Below are positions 10,321 through 22,887 of a stretch of 64,000 nt of DNA, in pieces; position 1 is the stretch's first letter, and each line of letters opens with the position of its first letter. Source of the stretch: Holothuria scabra (taxonomy: Eukaryota > Echinodermata > Holothuroidea > Aspidochirotida > Holothuriidae); assembly GCA_037179385.1 (NCBI GenBank), contig CM074187.1, positions 2,542,001 to 2,606,000 of the forward strand, given 5' to 3'. The notes beneath the pieces are model-generated. The model worked only from the letters and a program-made list of their open reading frames with translations. It did not search any database and was not told where the DNA came from. The position numbers and the translations under genes were made by a program.

Positions 10321-11538
10321 ATTTTACCAGGTCACTTTTGGAACAAAACCACACAACAGTGAAATTACCAAGGGCATGGAATCTCCACTTGCAGCAGCTG
10401 AGCAGGCTATGCAATAGCCCAATGTTACAGAAGTTTACTCCAGAGTCTAAGGCTTTTTTTATGTTGATTAACCAAGTTGGTACTACACTCAACTTGTTGC
10501 TTGACAATAGAATATAGGCTACTGGCTGCCTTGAATTTCAGACTGCTAATAAGTTGATGCCCAAATTTTAAAGCCTTTGTTATTCACCTAGCCTAGACCT
10601 AGGTCTAATGTTAGGCTAGTCCTTATTATATTGAACAGGGGCCCAACAGTAAGGCTTGGAAGTTGGACTGCAGCCTTTGGCTCCAGGAGGGGACAGCAAA
10701 TGAAACGTGCTGGTTGTGCTGGTTTATTTGATAGGCTCACTGTTCATGTGTCGTTTCTACTTGGCCCTGTAATTTATGTAGCTACAGTAAAGTAAACAGT
10801 TCGTTAACGCTAGGTTGATCAAATACAAAACTTTGTAACAGCAGCCAGTAGCCTAGGCTGACAATGTTACAATATCCAGGCCTAACGTTACTCGTTCGTG
10901 GTAGGCTAATAGTAATACACCGGTGTAACACAAGTGACCGAGTCAGACGACGGACTGTTACAAAGCAGCTTTCGATCTGATCGTTGTAACGCGAGGAACA
11001 GACTGTTGATTGCAAAAAAACCTGTCTAAGTCCACAGAGTCAATCTCAGCTCCTAATTGTTGCTTTTCTTCGCAGTAATCTAACGTTAGCCTAACTTCGT
11101 TGTTATCAAGCCTAACTTTGGCATACATACATAGCATAAAGCATTGACGTTTCGCGCATTGCGCACCGCATCACCGTACCTTACAGACGTACGTAGCATG
11201 TGCACACATTAGAATATAGCATGACGACTCGCCATCTCATTCATCTTCATGCATATAACTGTGTGTACCGTAATTGTACTGTCGTACACTAGCTGTGCAC
11301 TGTACATTCCATAAACGTAAACACAGTTGCACAGTTGTTTTGATCTAAAACTTGTTTCAAGTTGTTTCGTTTCGCGGGGTTTTAGGTTCTTACGACCCTT
11401 GAACTCAATCATTCAGCGCTCTTGTGAAATAGCCAATTAAGTTACACCTTTCACATGTACACTGAATATTTAGTAGATTTAAAAGTTAATTTGAATGATT
11501 GCAAATGTTGTTATCCTGGTGGTGGTTGGTTTTGTATG
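10321..11538. promoter_or_regulatory. Probable HAT1 5'UTR and promoter region
   Basis: The region upstream of the HAT1 start codon. 10200-11110 is rich in CCTAGGC, CCTAACGTTA and related words, and 10780-11420 has more CpG than the surrounding introns (acgttactcgttcg, tttcgcgcattgcgc, gtttcgcgggg). No TATA box or initiator can be assigned with confidence. A CpG-moderate broad promoter is plausible. Open frames at 10782-11015 and 11209-11412 show no recognised similarity. Confidence 0.4.
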
Positions 11539-13550
11539 GGCGGCCACTAGGGCAAAAAGAACAACCGGCGAAATATTCATTTTATTTTCAAAAATGAATT
11601 TTAAAAGTAAAAAAGAAAAAAAAAAGAAAAAAGAAAAAAAAAACACTTAGTATGAAACGTAAAAATAGAAAAGCAATGATTACATTCTAAAAGCGAGCAA
11701 TACGTATTACGTCCCAAAACAAATTACTAAAAGCAGATATCATTAGTCAACACATCACAGGTATATCAAAATGATATTTTAAAGACCCCAAATAAAAAAA
11801 AAAATGGAAAACAAATACCAGAAATAAAATAAAAACGCAAATAGAAACAAATTTTCTGTGTTTTTTACCTCAAATGTCACTCCCTTTCCAAAGCAAAAAT
11901 AATAGGCACCCTTCCAGCAGTTTACACTGTTGCAGCTAATTGCAGATTGGGTTTTTTCTCTTACTGTTTATTTATTTATTTATTTTTTTGGTTAATTTTT
12001 TCTATGTTTTTTACGTAGGACTCTATATATCACTTTTATTTGTTAGGTTTTCTATCTCCTTTTTCTCCCTTATTTTACTTTGCTATTTTTCTTTATTTCT
12101 AATTTTAATGTGTATTTTTTACCTTATAGTTTTCCTCTTTCTCATCCTCAAAGGACCATTTAAAACAACGAGGACTGTAATTAAATTAAAAGAACTAAAA
12201 GAAAACCTGCAGTGCTAAGACACGGGCACTTAATATCGGAAAATTCAAATCTGTGTCAAACTTTCCGACAAGACCGGTCACCAAACTAAACAATACCTAG
12301 TTAATTGTCACCGGGTGAACTGGAAACAAGTCACAAAGATAATGAAGATTGCTCCATCGATTCTCTCATTGAGGCGCTCTAAAACAGCAATTATTAATAA
12401 AGACCAGCAGGGGCGGGATTTGATCTCTGAAAGTGGGAGGGGGCAAATTCGCCAGACTACCAAACGGCGCCGAAGGCGCCACGGGAGCGCTAAGCGCTTC
12501 CCCCTTTACGGCGTGGCGTCCAGGGGCCCGCCTAAGGGCCCCTGGTGGGGTCCAGGAGCTAAGCCCCGGTGGGGGTCTAGGGGCGAAGCCCCCGGAAGCT
12601 CCTGGGTATTTAAAGGCATTAAAATGATGCATTTTATCTTCAACTTCAAATTACAAAAGATGGGCACTTAACAAGTCGGCCGGAATCGATAACGCAGAGG
12701 GCGCGGGGAGGGTGAATAGATTACTTAAAATTGAGGTTCTTCAGGGGCTACCTCCTTGTTGCCCCACATCTTCTTTTTAGAGAGCGAGGGGGATTTTCAT
12801 GTGATGTGAATTCAGCCCTTGTCTATGATGGGGCGCGCGAAGCTCGCCGAAAAATTTTACGTTTAAGGCATCTCAGTAATGAAACTGAATGAAAATTGGA
12901 GAAAGGATGGGCCACTTTTAACCTTAGTTGAGTAACGGTGGCCTACTAAAGACATTCTTACTGAAGCACAAACATACTCTGGTTTCCCATATAGTCTTTT
13001 CAGGTGACTTTCAAAGAGCCGTTACTTGTAAAGGGGCGCGCGGAGCGCGTCGAAAAAATCTCAGTAGTAAATTTGAAATAAAACTAGACAAAGTTTTCAC
13101 TGCAACTGAATGAGGGTGACCTCTACGGATATTTGTACTAAGCAAAAACGCACCATTGGCTTCCTATAGAGTCCTTTTCATGAGATTTTTTTTTATAGAG
13201 TCCTTATCTGTGATGGAACGCGCAGAACACGCCGAAAAATGGACTTTTGAGACATCTCAGTAGAGAAATTCATGGAAATTAGAGAAAGGGTGGCCCCTTT
13301 TCACTTCAGCCGAATAAGAGTGGAGCTCCAGATTAGGGTCAAATCATCGTCCTTTTAGAAAGCTTGGGAGCACTTGGTCAAAGAAGGGGACCAGAAAACA
13401 ACTTCCTCCCTGCCTCCCCCCTTTCACTAGTTACGGTAGACCTTCAGCTGTGTATGGCCCGGACACTGGTGATAAGGTTCAGTGACAATGGAAGAGGTGT
13501 TCTATAAGAAGTAACCCCGAATCCTGACATATTTTGCCCTAGTGGCCGCC
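11539..13550. mobile_element. DNA transposon-like element with 19-bp perfect terminal inverted repeats
   Basis: GGCGGCCACTAGGGCAAAA at 11539-11557 is matched exactly in inverse at 13532-13550 (TTTTGCCCTAGTGGCCGCC). The 2.0-kb interior has an A-rich left part (11600-11860), T-rich sequence (11940-12130), a strongly GC-rich hairpin cluster (12404-12620), and three GCGC-hairpin modules to the right. There is no transposase frame. No clear target duplication is visible, so the superfamily is not assigned. Confidence 0.65.
12404..12620. repeat. Dense cluster of short GC-rich hairpins
   Basis: Successive near-perfect stem-loops: GGCGCCgaaGGCGCC, AGCGCtaAGCGCT, GGGGCCCgcctaaGGGCCCC and GGGGGCgaaGCCCCC, with CAGGAGCT/AGCTCCTG words around them. 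The open frames crossing it on both strands are a by-product of the GC-rich palindromes. It is far more GC-rich than its surroundings. Confidence 0.8.
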
Positions 13551-16500
13551 TGTAATTTAGAGGTTGAAGGCCGCACCAATGGGCAATTTAGAAAATGATT
13601 AGGACTGCTTTTGGTATCAATGACAGACTGAAAGCTGTTTTCGCTGAAAGTTAACACCTAACCAACCCTCACGACCCCAGACCATTTACATCATTGTCTT
13701 TCATGTACAGTTAGTCCATGCCCCAGTCTGGATGAAAAGGAGATACTCACCTGATCTTTGCCAAAAGGCCAAAAAGCGAATGACCCTTTGACAGAGGGTC
13801 GAAAGGACTTTAAAAAAGTACTTGTGACGTTTCGACTGGTAAGCGCTCAAGCGTGACCACTCGGACATAGGCGTATCCAAAGGGAGAGAGGCGGGGTGGG
13901 GCGACAGCCCTAGTGAAAAATTAGGGGGTCGGAAGCATGCTTACCGTCATCGGCAGTCAATGAATACGTTTGCGCGAAGCGACCTAAAATTTCCTTTCTC
14001 TTGTTAGAATCTACACTCTAACGGTCTAAGTGAAAATCTCCCGAATGTCTAAGGAATGGGAATACTAAAATTGATATTATATCAGAACTATACAGGTAGA
14101 ATTAAGGCAGAAGGTGACGTACTCAATATTTTCACTTTGTAAGAAACTTTCTATTGTGAGACAAGCTTAATTTAATTTCTTTATAAATTTGTGCACAGAA
14201 CGAGTAAAGTTATCTTAAAATTCATGTAATCCCAGAGTCAGCAAGTTAACAATGGAAATCAAGGACTTAGTGTACTGAAGAAAACCTCATGGAGATGTGC
14301 TTCAACTAACTTTGAACCTTTCCATAGTTTTAGCTATATAGCTCACTGATAATTCTGTTCTCAAAGAATTTATAAGTGGTACAACTTTGATTGTGTTGAT
14401 CAGATTATGACTTTTGCACACGAAGAGTTTTGAAAATGGGGATGTTTATCTGACACGGCAAGATGGTGAAACATGCTAAGCGGACTCGACAAGGTAGTTA
14501 TAGGATAAGCAAAACGAGTATTCCTGGCCTCCGTTAGGTCAGCAACCCGCAGCCATCTAGAAGCTACTGTTTGCTGCAGAACGCAGAAGAAAATTTTAGG
14601 CAGGCGAAGCGCGTCGAAAATTCGAGGTTCTGTTAAAGCAATAAAAATACTTAGCTTAGTCGTTTTACAAAAGTTTCCCTTTTCATCCCAGCAATTTAAA
14701 TTTTCCCAACTAAGTTATTTCTAACCATGAGAGACACTTAACGTTTTGTACGAAATATGATGTTTGCATTTATGCTATGGATCTTCCACGAAGTAACAAA
14801 AAGAAAACAAAAATTCTTATCGATTTGGACGATTCCAAATCGTATTTCTTAAGGATAATGTCCATGACAAGAAAGAAAAATATCCTATAATTGTGAAACT
14901 ATACCTTTATGCAACCAGCATTTTTAGAACTGGTGTTAATTTTTAAACAAATACTGAAGATGAATGCGCGCGAAATGTTTTGTGTCTCTTTGTTCTTATT
15001 TTTTAATATGCGTTATCGGAATATATTTCTACAGTCCACCTTTTCCATGATTTACGAACCAAATCAGCCAATGTACCGAAAAAACATCCCAAAGCGCAAG
15101 TGTGTGTGTGTGTGCGCGCCCACCCATGCCCCCTTACTTTACGCTAGTGCAAAAACCGACTGATCCAGTGGCGGATCCAGGATTTTCTAGAAGAAGGGGG
15201 AGGCGGGAGGTCAGTGAATTGTGGCGGAAAAGATAATTATGGGAGGAAGGTGAATGCCAGCAGGATTATCCAAGCGGAACGCCACCAATAGTTGGAGCGG
15301 AGAATGCCAGAAAAGTTTTGACTTACAAGCCAGCAAAGATGGCCGGAATCATTTGAAAATGGTGCATATATTTTGGTTTTTTTCGTGGAATGAGTACATA
15401 AACTTTAATAGAAACGCCGCATTTTGAGACTAGCACTTAACAATTGCCTCTTAGTGTAAAAGCAAAAGTTTCACTTACGTGTAATATATACATATGTATA
15501 TTATTGGAAAAGTGTTCAGAATGCCGTCATTAAAAGGCAGGCATTGGCGTACGGACGGGAGCGTTTCAGATTGGGGAGGGGGGCAGAAAGTTCTCTGTTC
15601 AGAAAATGCAATAGTGTCCCAGAGACTATCTAAGCCGAGCCCTGCCGCTGGTTTTCCAGGCTTAGGAGGTGCCTAAGCAAATGCTATCTTGATCAAAAAA
15701 TAACCAGGTACAATGTATCATTGGATGAAATGGTTTTGTATCTTTTCGGGGAAAAACTATTAAAATAAAACTGAAAACATGCTAATGTACTTTACTCCAT
15801 TGCGATTCTTGGCTCAATTCAATATTGAATTGATGAAACCGTATTGTGCCCCTGTCCGAACTCGGCGTCTAAAAATGATTTAACTTCCATTACATCTTTT
15901 GAAAAAATGTCACGTTGTCACGAGATGTAAATAAATCTTCAGGAAGACTCATGGTAAGACATTCTTACACTGTATCATTTTGTATTGAAAAGCAACCTAT
16001 ACAGACCCAATGCAATGTCCGAGTTTCGGCTGTAGGGGTAGGATATATGGCAAACTGTCTGTACTGCAACTGAACATCCACCGTCTGGTAGGTATAATTT
16101 ATTTGGCAATTTTTATTATCTATTTAAAACATCCCAGAACTTTTTTCAACCTTCTCCCGAGTATTTTATTATTTCGGGCAAAGATTTTGCAAGCATGGGC
16201 GTCCGCAGTCATTGGAGGGTGGGGTCTGCGGACGCCCGTGTTTGCAAGACTGCAGTGTGAGATGGGATTCAGGGTACACAGGCTACCCGAATGTGTCGCA
16301 AATCCTTGTTATCATTTTCAATTTTTTTAAAAACTTTACGTTGAACAAAGCGTTTTCTGCTTTTCGGGCAAAGATTTGAAAGTATTAAAATAATCGGCCA
16401 TTTCGGGTATAACATTGCATAAGTACAGGCTGATGAATACTTGTTTCCATAAGGGACAGGCTTCCAAAATGTGTGTTTTTATCGCTCATAAATATGTTAC

Positions 16501-18090
16501 TCTGGCCAGTGGCGTAGGAAGCAATATGAGAGAAGGGGGGGGGGGGACGGAAAAATTTTGGACCATGCACCTCACCCTACCCCATTGACCAAAAGGTACA
16601 TTTTTTATGCAAAACCTTTTTGCTTTTTCTACGAGCATGAACCATTTTTATATAAAAAATAATTTTAAAAAAAAAATCTGTTTTTTTCTCAAGTTGGAAC
16701 ACCACTTAATGTGTTAGAAACGTAATTTGCGCTCCGAAAAATCGGGTCCTTTAACACATTTGTAAAAATAGAGCTTGTATTGCAGAAAATAATTTAGGTT
16801 CAGGCTTTCCTGTAAGGGAATTTGAATATATGAGGGATTATCGAAGAATCTGCGTTACCTTTAGCATATATTTGAGATAACATATCAACTAAAGATCGTT
16901 GTTCCATAGTGTTATCTAAGGAGTGTGGATTGAGGCTTCTCGGCGACATTCGAAAAGCTGCCGAAATTTTGTTACCTTTTTTGACAACACATTTAAAAAT
17001 AAGAAGCCTTTATTGAAGGAAATTTTTAAAGGAACCGCATTGAAGCCGCTCGAAAAGGTTTACCACTTACTGCTTTATGAGCGACCGCTTACTGCACTAA
17101 GGTTTGCAATTTAGGGCGTGCGAAGCGCGCGGAAAATTTTGACTTTTAAAACTAACAATTACAAATATGGAGCTTTTATGAAGAAGAATTCAGAATATGA
17201 AGGAAAAGTTAGGAAAACCGCACCTTATTTGACTGGTGTCTCAAATGGCAAATTTCCGATTTTTTCACTTTTTCAAGCCACGGGGCAATCCCCCCTGCCT
17301 CTTGTAGGAATATGAAGTCTTGCTCGAAAGACTGTCTTCAGTTGGCGCGGAGCGCACAAAAATTTTTTGAAAAATCGCAACCGCTCAGACAGATCGAAAT
17401 GGCATGTATCGAGCTTGTCAGTAGTAGCTAATTTTACCAATTTTTCTGTCAAGTGTGAACACCACTGTATTAGGGACGTATTGCAGCGCGTCAAGCGCGC
17501 CGAAATTTTTAGCCCCTTTGAAACAAATATATGTAGATATGGAGCTTGTATTACAAAAAGCTTCGAGTTCTGGGTTTCCTGTAAAGCAATTTAAAGAGTT
17601 GGGGATTGCTGAAGAATCTGCAGTTCCTTCATATATTGGTGGCAAATCTGAGAATGGTTGCTTTTTAAAAGTCCTCTCGACTCTCTGGCAAAGAATCGTC
17701 CGGCGAAACCAAACTATAAACTGCTTCCCGAAGAAGCTAGATTGCGCGACGACTGAATCGTTGTTGCTACATAATGTTATCTAAGGCTACGAACTGACAC
17801 TCTCATGTGACATTTTAAAAGTTTCCCAAACTTTGTTGTCCTTTTTGGACAAAATATTTCAAAACCAAGAGCTCTTATTGAAGAAAATCTGGAATTTTAT
17901 CAAAGACAGTTTACAAAATAGCAATATAACTGCCGGTGTCTCTAGATGATGTGGTGTCAAATATAGTTAATATCCGATGTTGTCATTTCGAGAGCTCCGA
18001 AAAGTTTACCAAACTGATTTATGAGGGAAAACTAATGCATCTCACATTGCATTCTGCGGGGCGCCAAGCGCCGGAAATTTTGTTTTGTGG
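12828..18090 (+). repeat. Diverged array of modules: GCGC hairpin followed by CGAAAATTTT
   Basis: Repeating signature of a short palindrome GCGCGnnnnGCGC followed by CGAAAATTTT-like sequence. It is seen near 12831, 13033, 13214, 14603, 17114, 17343, 17483 and 18057, with weaker forms near 16940, 17045 and 18500. Flanking sequence is also shared: a 'tatggagcttttattgaaga' phrase recurs near 16768, 17168, 17535 and 17868, and 'tttcgggcaaagatt' near 16171, 16364, 18243 and 18423. The array spans more than one inverted-repeat boundary, so it has been rearranged. Confidence 0.6.
13551..13865. other. Intergenic segment, nothing recognised
   Basis: About 315 bp between two inverted-repeat bounded blocks. 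No coding or repeat assignment. Confidence 0.4.
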
Positions 18091-18217
18091 GGGAAGGAAT
18101 TGGAAAAATGAAAAGAAGGGGTTTTCTGACCTGGGAAGTGGGGGAAGCATGCTTCCGTCCCTCATTTTTCACTGGGAGCTGTCGCCCCATCCCCCTCCCC
18201 CGTTTACTACGCCTATG
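13866..18217. mobile_element. 4.35-kb block bounded by long imperfect inverted repeats
   Basis: The left edge (13866-13945: CATAGGCGTA, then GGGGCGACAGC, TAGTGAAAAATTAGGG and GGAAGCATGCTT) recurs inverted at 18140-18217, ending TACGCCTATG. The match is about 75 bp with several mismatches. The ends resemble CAGTGGCGTA-type hAT termini, and similar half-ends occur inside at 15171 (cagtggcggatccagg) and 16507 (cagtggcgtaggaagc). It could be one old element with nested insertions, or two separate insertions in opposite directions. No transposase frame was found. Confidence 0.5.
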
Positions 18218-20264
18218 ACTCTGGCTATATACTTTTCTATATTTCGGGCAAATGCTTGAAAGACTTTGCATATTCGACCATTTCGGTTATAGCGTTGTGA
18301 AAGACTATAAAGTAGAACTCACAAATTACAGCTTTTTGTGCTCGGCCCGAATTTTTAGCGATATTTAGGAATCTTGTTGATTTTCATGAAAATTTACTGC
18401 GGTTATGACGTTTCTTTCCTCTTTTCGGGCATATATTTTAAAGATGTCAGGCACGCTTAGAAATTTTCTGAAAATATTTTTTTGAAGCCCAAGTGGCTGC
18501 CCGAAATTTTTACAAATTGACCGAGTTCTTCCCAAATTCCTGCCCAAATTTTAGATTTTGGGAAAATGGGGGATGCCCCCTGTCTCCTCGCTTTGCACAC
18601 CTATGCCTGAAAGACTATCTGAGCGGAGCGCCACCACCAGTCGGTGTGCGATCAGCGGTGTGTGATGAGCGATCAAAAAGAACCTGTCAATCAGTAAAAG
18701 ATAACATTCCCTGGACTTGTAAGTAGTTCTTTAGCAATCTTTATTTCGAGCCTCTTTTTTCAATGAAATCTTAAAATCAACAAAAGGATTGAAAAAGTGC
18801 AAAATGATCATAAATTTGCCTAACAAACTTAAGGGTTATTTGGTGCGAGGATGGGGATAAGGGGGGGGGGGTATCATTAAACAAATACGACACATTACAT
18901 AGGCCTACTTTAGTTGGAATAGGGCCTTATTTTTGTTTCACGAAGTAAAAAAATCTTCAACTTTTTAGGAAGGTGGCAGGTCCCCGCTCCCCTAAATCTG
19001 CCTCTAGATTATATACTAGGAGACCACCCTCAAAAATCTATTGTAGGCTGCAGTACAAGTGTGTGGGAAATGACATTTATAGCCAGGCTCCATCTTATGG
19101 ATCACAATTTTTCCCCCCCAAAAATGTACGCTCCCCGTCAATGAGCCAGTGAGCCACGACTGGAAAAAGAACGTGTCCTGGTGAAAACTGGGCAGTAAAG
19201 CCCATCTAACTAACCAACTAACTAACGTTCCCCGTCAACTAACTTTGTGGCACTCCGATTAGATATTTCTTGCAAGATTACATTTTTCGAGAATGCAGAG
19301 GATCATCTGCCGCAAGATGAAAATTAAGATTGTTTGTGACATGTTTTGAATTAGATTTCGACGACGAACATCAGTCCATTTCATTCAAGTTTCCTTGCTT
19401 TGCCCAACACTTGTTAAGTGTCATCCTGATTGGCGATATTCGGGAAAATTTTTTATTCCTTTGGGTAGATTTGGTCTTGCCCCTTTTGAAGCAGTAAAGA
19501 GCTCAAACGCCTAGGCCTATGGCAGGGATAGTTCTGAGCCGCGACTTGACCTCGTAACTTACAGTTCCCTAAACTTCATAAAATATTGTAACAAAAATAT
19601 TACTTCAAATGTTGGATTAGATTGCATGTAAGGCTCTCTGTTTTTTCAAAACTTTTCAAGGGAGAAGGGTTGTAGGCACCTTTCCTTTAGACCTTAGGCA
19701 TACGAGACATGGTTGGCCCAGACTGCTTCTCAAATTCCCTCAAGAAGTTTAAATTTCGGACAGGGTGCTGGGAATATTCATATGAGTCTTAAAATCTAGC
19801 ATGCTTTTAAGTGAGTTAGTCCCTAGCGCCCGAAGCGTTTTATCATTTGCCAAAAATATAATAAAGCATCATACACAAAAAATAAGCGGTAGGTGTCTAT
19901 GTCCTAAGCCTGAGTCATTTTGTGTCCATAGTGACCCACCGTGAGTCACTTTGGGAACAAATTGACTCAGTTTTAGGTACGATGGCCCACTTTTCATTTT
20001 CCATGTTTAGTCAAGGTAAAATTTTCATTAAAACAGGCATTACAAAGTTGTCAGCTTATAAAAAGCAATTATCCTAAATACACTTTTAGTAATTTAACGC
20101 AACCATTGTTCAAATGAAACTTAAGATGAAGTAGCCTAGTTCCACTAATAGTTGCAAAAAGTTCTAGTTGTTACCAATTGTCAGGTTGTACGAGAGGGCA
20201 CCTATTGCTAAAAGAGTTCACAATATGATCTAATATACCGGTATAGTCTTTATACTGGGACTGC
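18218..20264. other. Intergenic, repeat remnants
   Basis: 18240-18330 is similar to 16360-16450, so the hairpin-module array continues to about 18620. 19138-19225 is a fragment of the tRNA-derived SINE body (gagccagtgagccacgactgg). The rest is AT-rich sequence without recognisable genes. Confidence 0.5.
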
Positions 20265-20672
20265 ATACACTCTAAAATCAAAAGAGTGAACTAAGCCACT
20301 CTTTGATCCAGTGAAAAGTGTAAATTCACTCCATTAGAGTGATAATTCACTCCAAGAGGAGCGAAGTTCCCTCCAAAAAGAGTGAAGTTCGCTCCTAAAA
20401 GAGTGAAATTCCCTTAAAACGAGCGAAGTTTCACTCTTGATGGAGTGCCCACAGTGATCGCTCTTAAAAAAAGAGCGATCATTGCAGGCACTCGTGAAAG
20501 AGTGAATTTTCGCTCTTCCTCTAGAGAATTTCACTCTTTTTGGAGGGAACTTCACTCTTTTTGGAGGGAACTTCACTCCTCTTGGAGTGAATTATCACTC
20601 TAATGGAGTGAATTTACACTTTTCACTCGATCAAAGAGTGACTAAGTTCACTCTTTTGATTTTAGAGTGTAT
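20265..20672. mobile_element. Foldback element: about 400-bp near-complete palindrome
   Basis: Starts ATACACTCTAAAATCAAAAG and ends as its inverse (CTTTTGATTTTAGAGTGTAT). The two arms remain complementary almost to the centre, where GATCGCTCTTaaaaaAAGAGCGATC forms the tip near 20457-20482. The arms are built from repeated SACTCYnnnnRGAGTG words. A TA dinucleotide lies at both outer edges and may be the target duplication. It is a non-coding MITE/foldback; the class is not assigned. The CACTCTAAAA terminus is shared with the element at 41109-41376. Confidence 0.85.
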
Positions 20673-22887
20673 TCTCCACCTGTCAAGGCACGAGGTCACG
20701 ATGAAGAGGCATACCAAAAGCACACACCTCCAGGGTGGGGCTTGGATGTGCCTAGAATAAATGATATTCAAGAATGTCTTTATAGTGAATTGAGTTAAAT
20801 TTACTGTAGGGTATGATTATCAAAACGACAACTAATACAGAAAAGGATATGTGGGAACGCAGAGAAGTCCGATAAAACTAGAACAAGCAAGACAAAATGG
20901 AAAATAGAGAGCAAAAACACGAGTGGGAGTTGTCAATGTACCATATAGCCAAAGATGGGGTGATTTTTGTTCTATTTTATCTGACTGTAAATAATGAGGA
21001 AGATCGTTGAAAACTCTCCCTATGTCCGTCCAGGGAGCTCCCTGGCTCATCGAAGTATCTGTCCACCGACAGTTCACCCGGCCTGATGGATGTACCAACA
21101 ACAAAATCAGCCAATGTAGCGATGAAAAATCCCAGAAATTGAAGTAGAAGACGAATACCCCGTAATCCCTTTCATCAGTATGCTATAGTGCCAATCAGCA
21201 AGTTCGGTAATTAATTGCTGTATTGAGTTGTGGGACACTGCCCTACTTTACAGCAGATTAAAATGTTTAAAATGAGAATTTTTACCTAAAAAAATCAATT
21301 CAGGCACAATTCACTGCACAAGACCACACTTGAGATCCTTCCTTGTGTTTTGTATGGATTAACAAAGCATGATTTAAAGAGATTTTCGTATAAATTGAAG
21401 TTTAGGAATACGTAATGTAGGTGCTAGATTTGTTTGTTTATCCTGACGATTTTGAGGATGTTTGCATGTACAGGGCTACAAAAAAACAAAACAAAAACAA
21501 AATAAAAAAAAACAAAAAAACAATAGCTTATGAAGGTCACAGAAGTGTCACTCTTTTCGTCTATTCATCAATGCACTTTATTAAGTCCTGCAGACAATAA
21601 TTATGTTTGTAAATTTCAAATCTTTATTTTTCTTTTAATTGAAAGCGGTTTCTAGCATGTTAATATGGAAATAAAAGTTTCATACTCGAATCGGATTCTA
21701 AATTGATTCTTGCGAGTCAGGTGTGGGGCAACAGGATTTGCCCGACAAGGGGACGGGAAGCTCTCCGAAAAGACGGCTAGCATTTTGAAGCTGCCACCAG
21801 TTCGATGAGTTACCGGTGGGACGTGATAGGCAAAATTCGAGTCGTGCGAAAATTTTGGATTTTTTCTTTTTCTTTTAACAAATATTTTTAAACCCCAGGC
21901 TTTTTTTGGAGTAATTCTGAAAGTTTTGGAAGAAATTGGGCTTTTTGTAAGGACCTTAAAAAATCGGGGTGTTAATTATAGAATCTGCTCTTTATATCAG
22001 CAAATGAAAAAAGCCTTACATGAACGACTGAAATTCGCTTGGTGTTCCGCATTTTTTGTTGGCCTATACTTACCGGTGTACTAAGGTTCTCACTGCAGAC
22101 AAAATGGGACTCACTACAAAAAAAAAAAAAAAAAAAAAAGGAAACGAAACGGGTTGTATCAGAAAAAATTGTAAATTAATAAAAACAGTCTTTTGGTAAT
22201 TAGGTGAAATTGAAAAATTGGGCTTTTAAGTATCCTGCCTTTCAAGAGCAAAGATAGGATTAAAGTAGAATTTTGGGGTGATTGAATTTGGCTTGGAATT
22301 TTTTAAACGGACGGAGGCCTCTGTAAGGAACTGGAAATTTTTCCAGAATTTTTTAAATATTATTTATTGGATGTCTAATGTTTTTATTGGAGAAAAAGTT
22401 TTAATTCTATGACAGATTTGGAGCCTTCATTAACTTGAGAATCTAACCTTCGTATGGGACCGGCTTGTAGTTTGTTGGACTTGGTACCCGGTACTAAATA
22501 TATGCATATAAGGCCATCGGACGCCGAAGCTAGTTTGCTTCCTCTCAACATAAATTTGAAAATCTGGAGCATATCATACTTATTGGCTTTAAATTTGAGA
22601 CGAATGGTTTAAATTGCATCCCGGGAAAATTAAAAAATTGGAATCCGATTAACTTGAAATCAATCTTCGCAAGTTTTTATGGGCAAAATCAACACAGAAG
22701 TTGGTTGAGGTACGTTTCATATTTTGTCGTAAATGATATTTTTTACTTTCTTTTCAGAATGTTTGAAAATCTTTCTGGAGCTATAATTGGAAATTCTTTT
22801 GATTGTTTAAGCTAGGGGATTAAGGAATTTATTCTTTGAAGAATATGACCATCTCTCAATGAACAAAATCCATAGTCTCATTAGGGA
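20673..22887. other. Intergenic, nothing conserved recognised
   Basis: Holds A-rich tracts at 21480-21522 and a poly-A run at 22121-22139. Open frames at 20832-21104 and 22384-22572 (minus) have no recognisable similarity. No gene called. Confidence 0.5.

Noticed and set aside
10963..11110. Minus-strand ATG frame ending LDR before a GT near 11023, as HAT1 exon 1
   Set aside because: It ends two bases into a codon, which does not fit exon 2, whereas ATGGCAG|gtgagt at 10320 fits exactly.
12315..12671. Overlapping open frames of about 60-118 codons on both strands
   Set aside because: They cross the GC-hairpin cluster. Pro/Gly/Arg-rich translations on both strands are expected from GC-rich palindromes.
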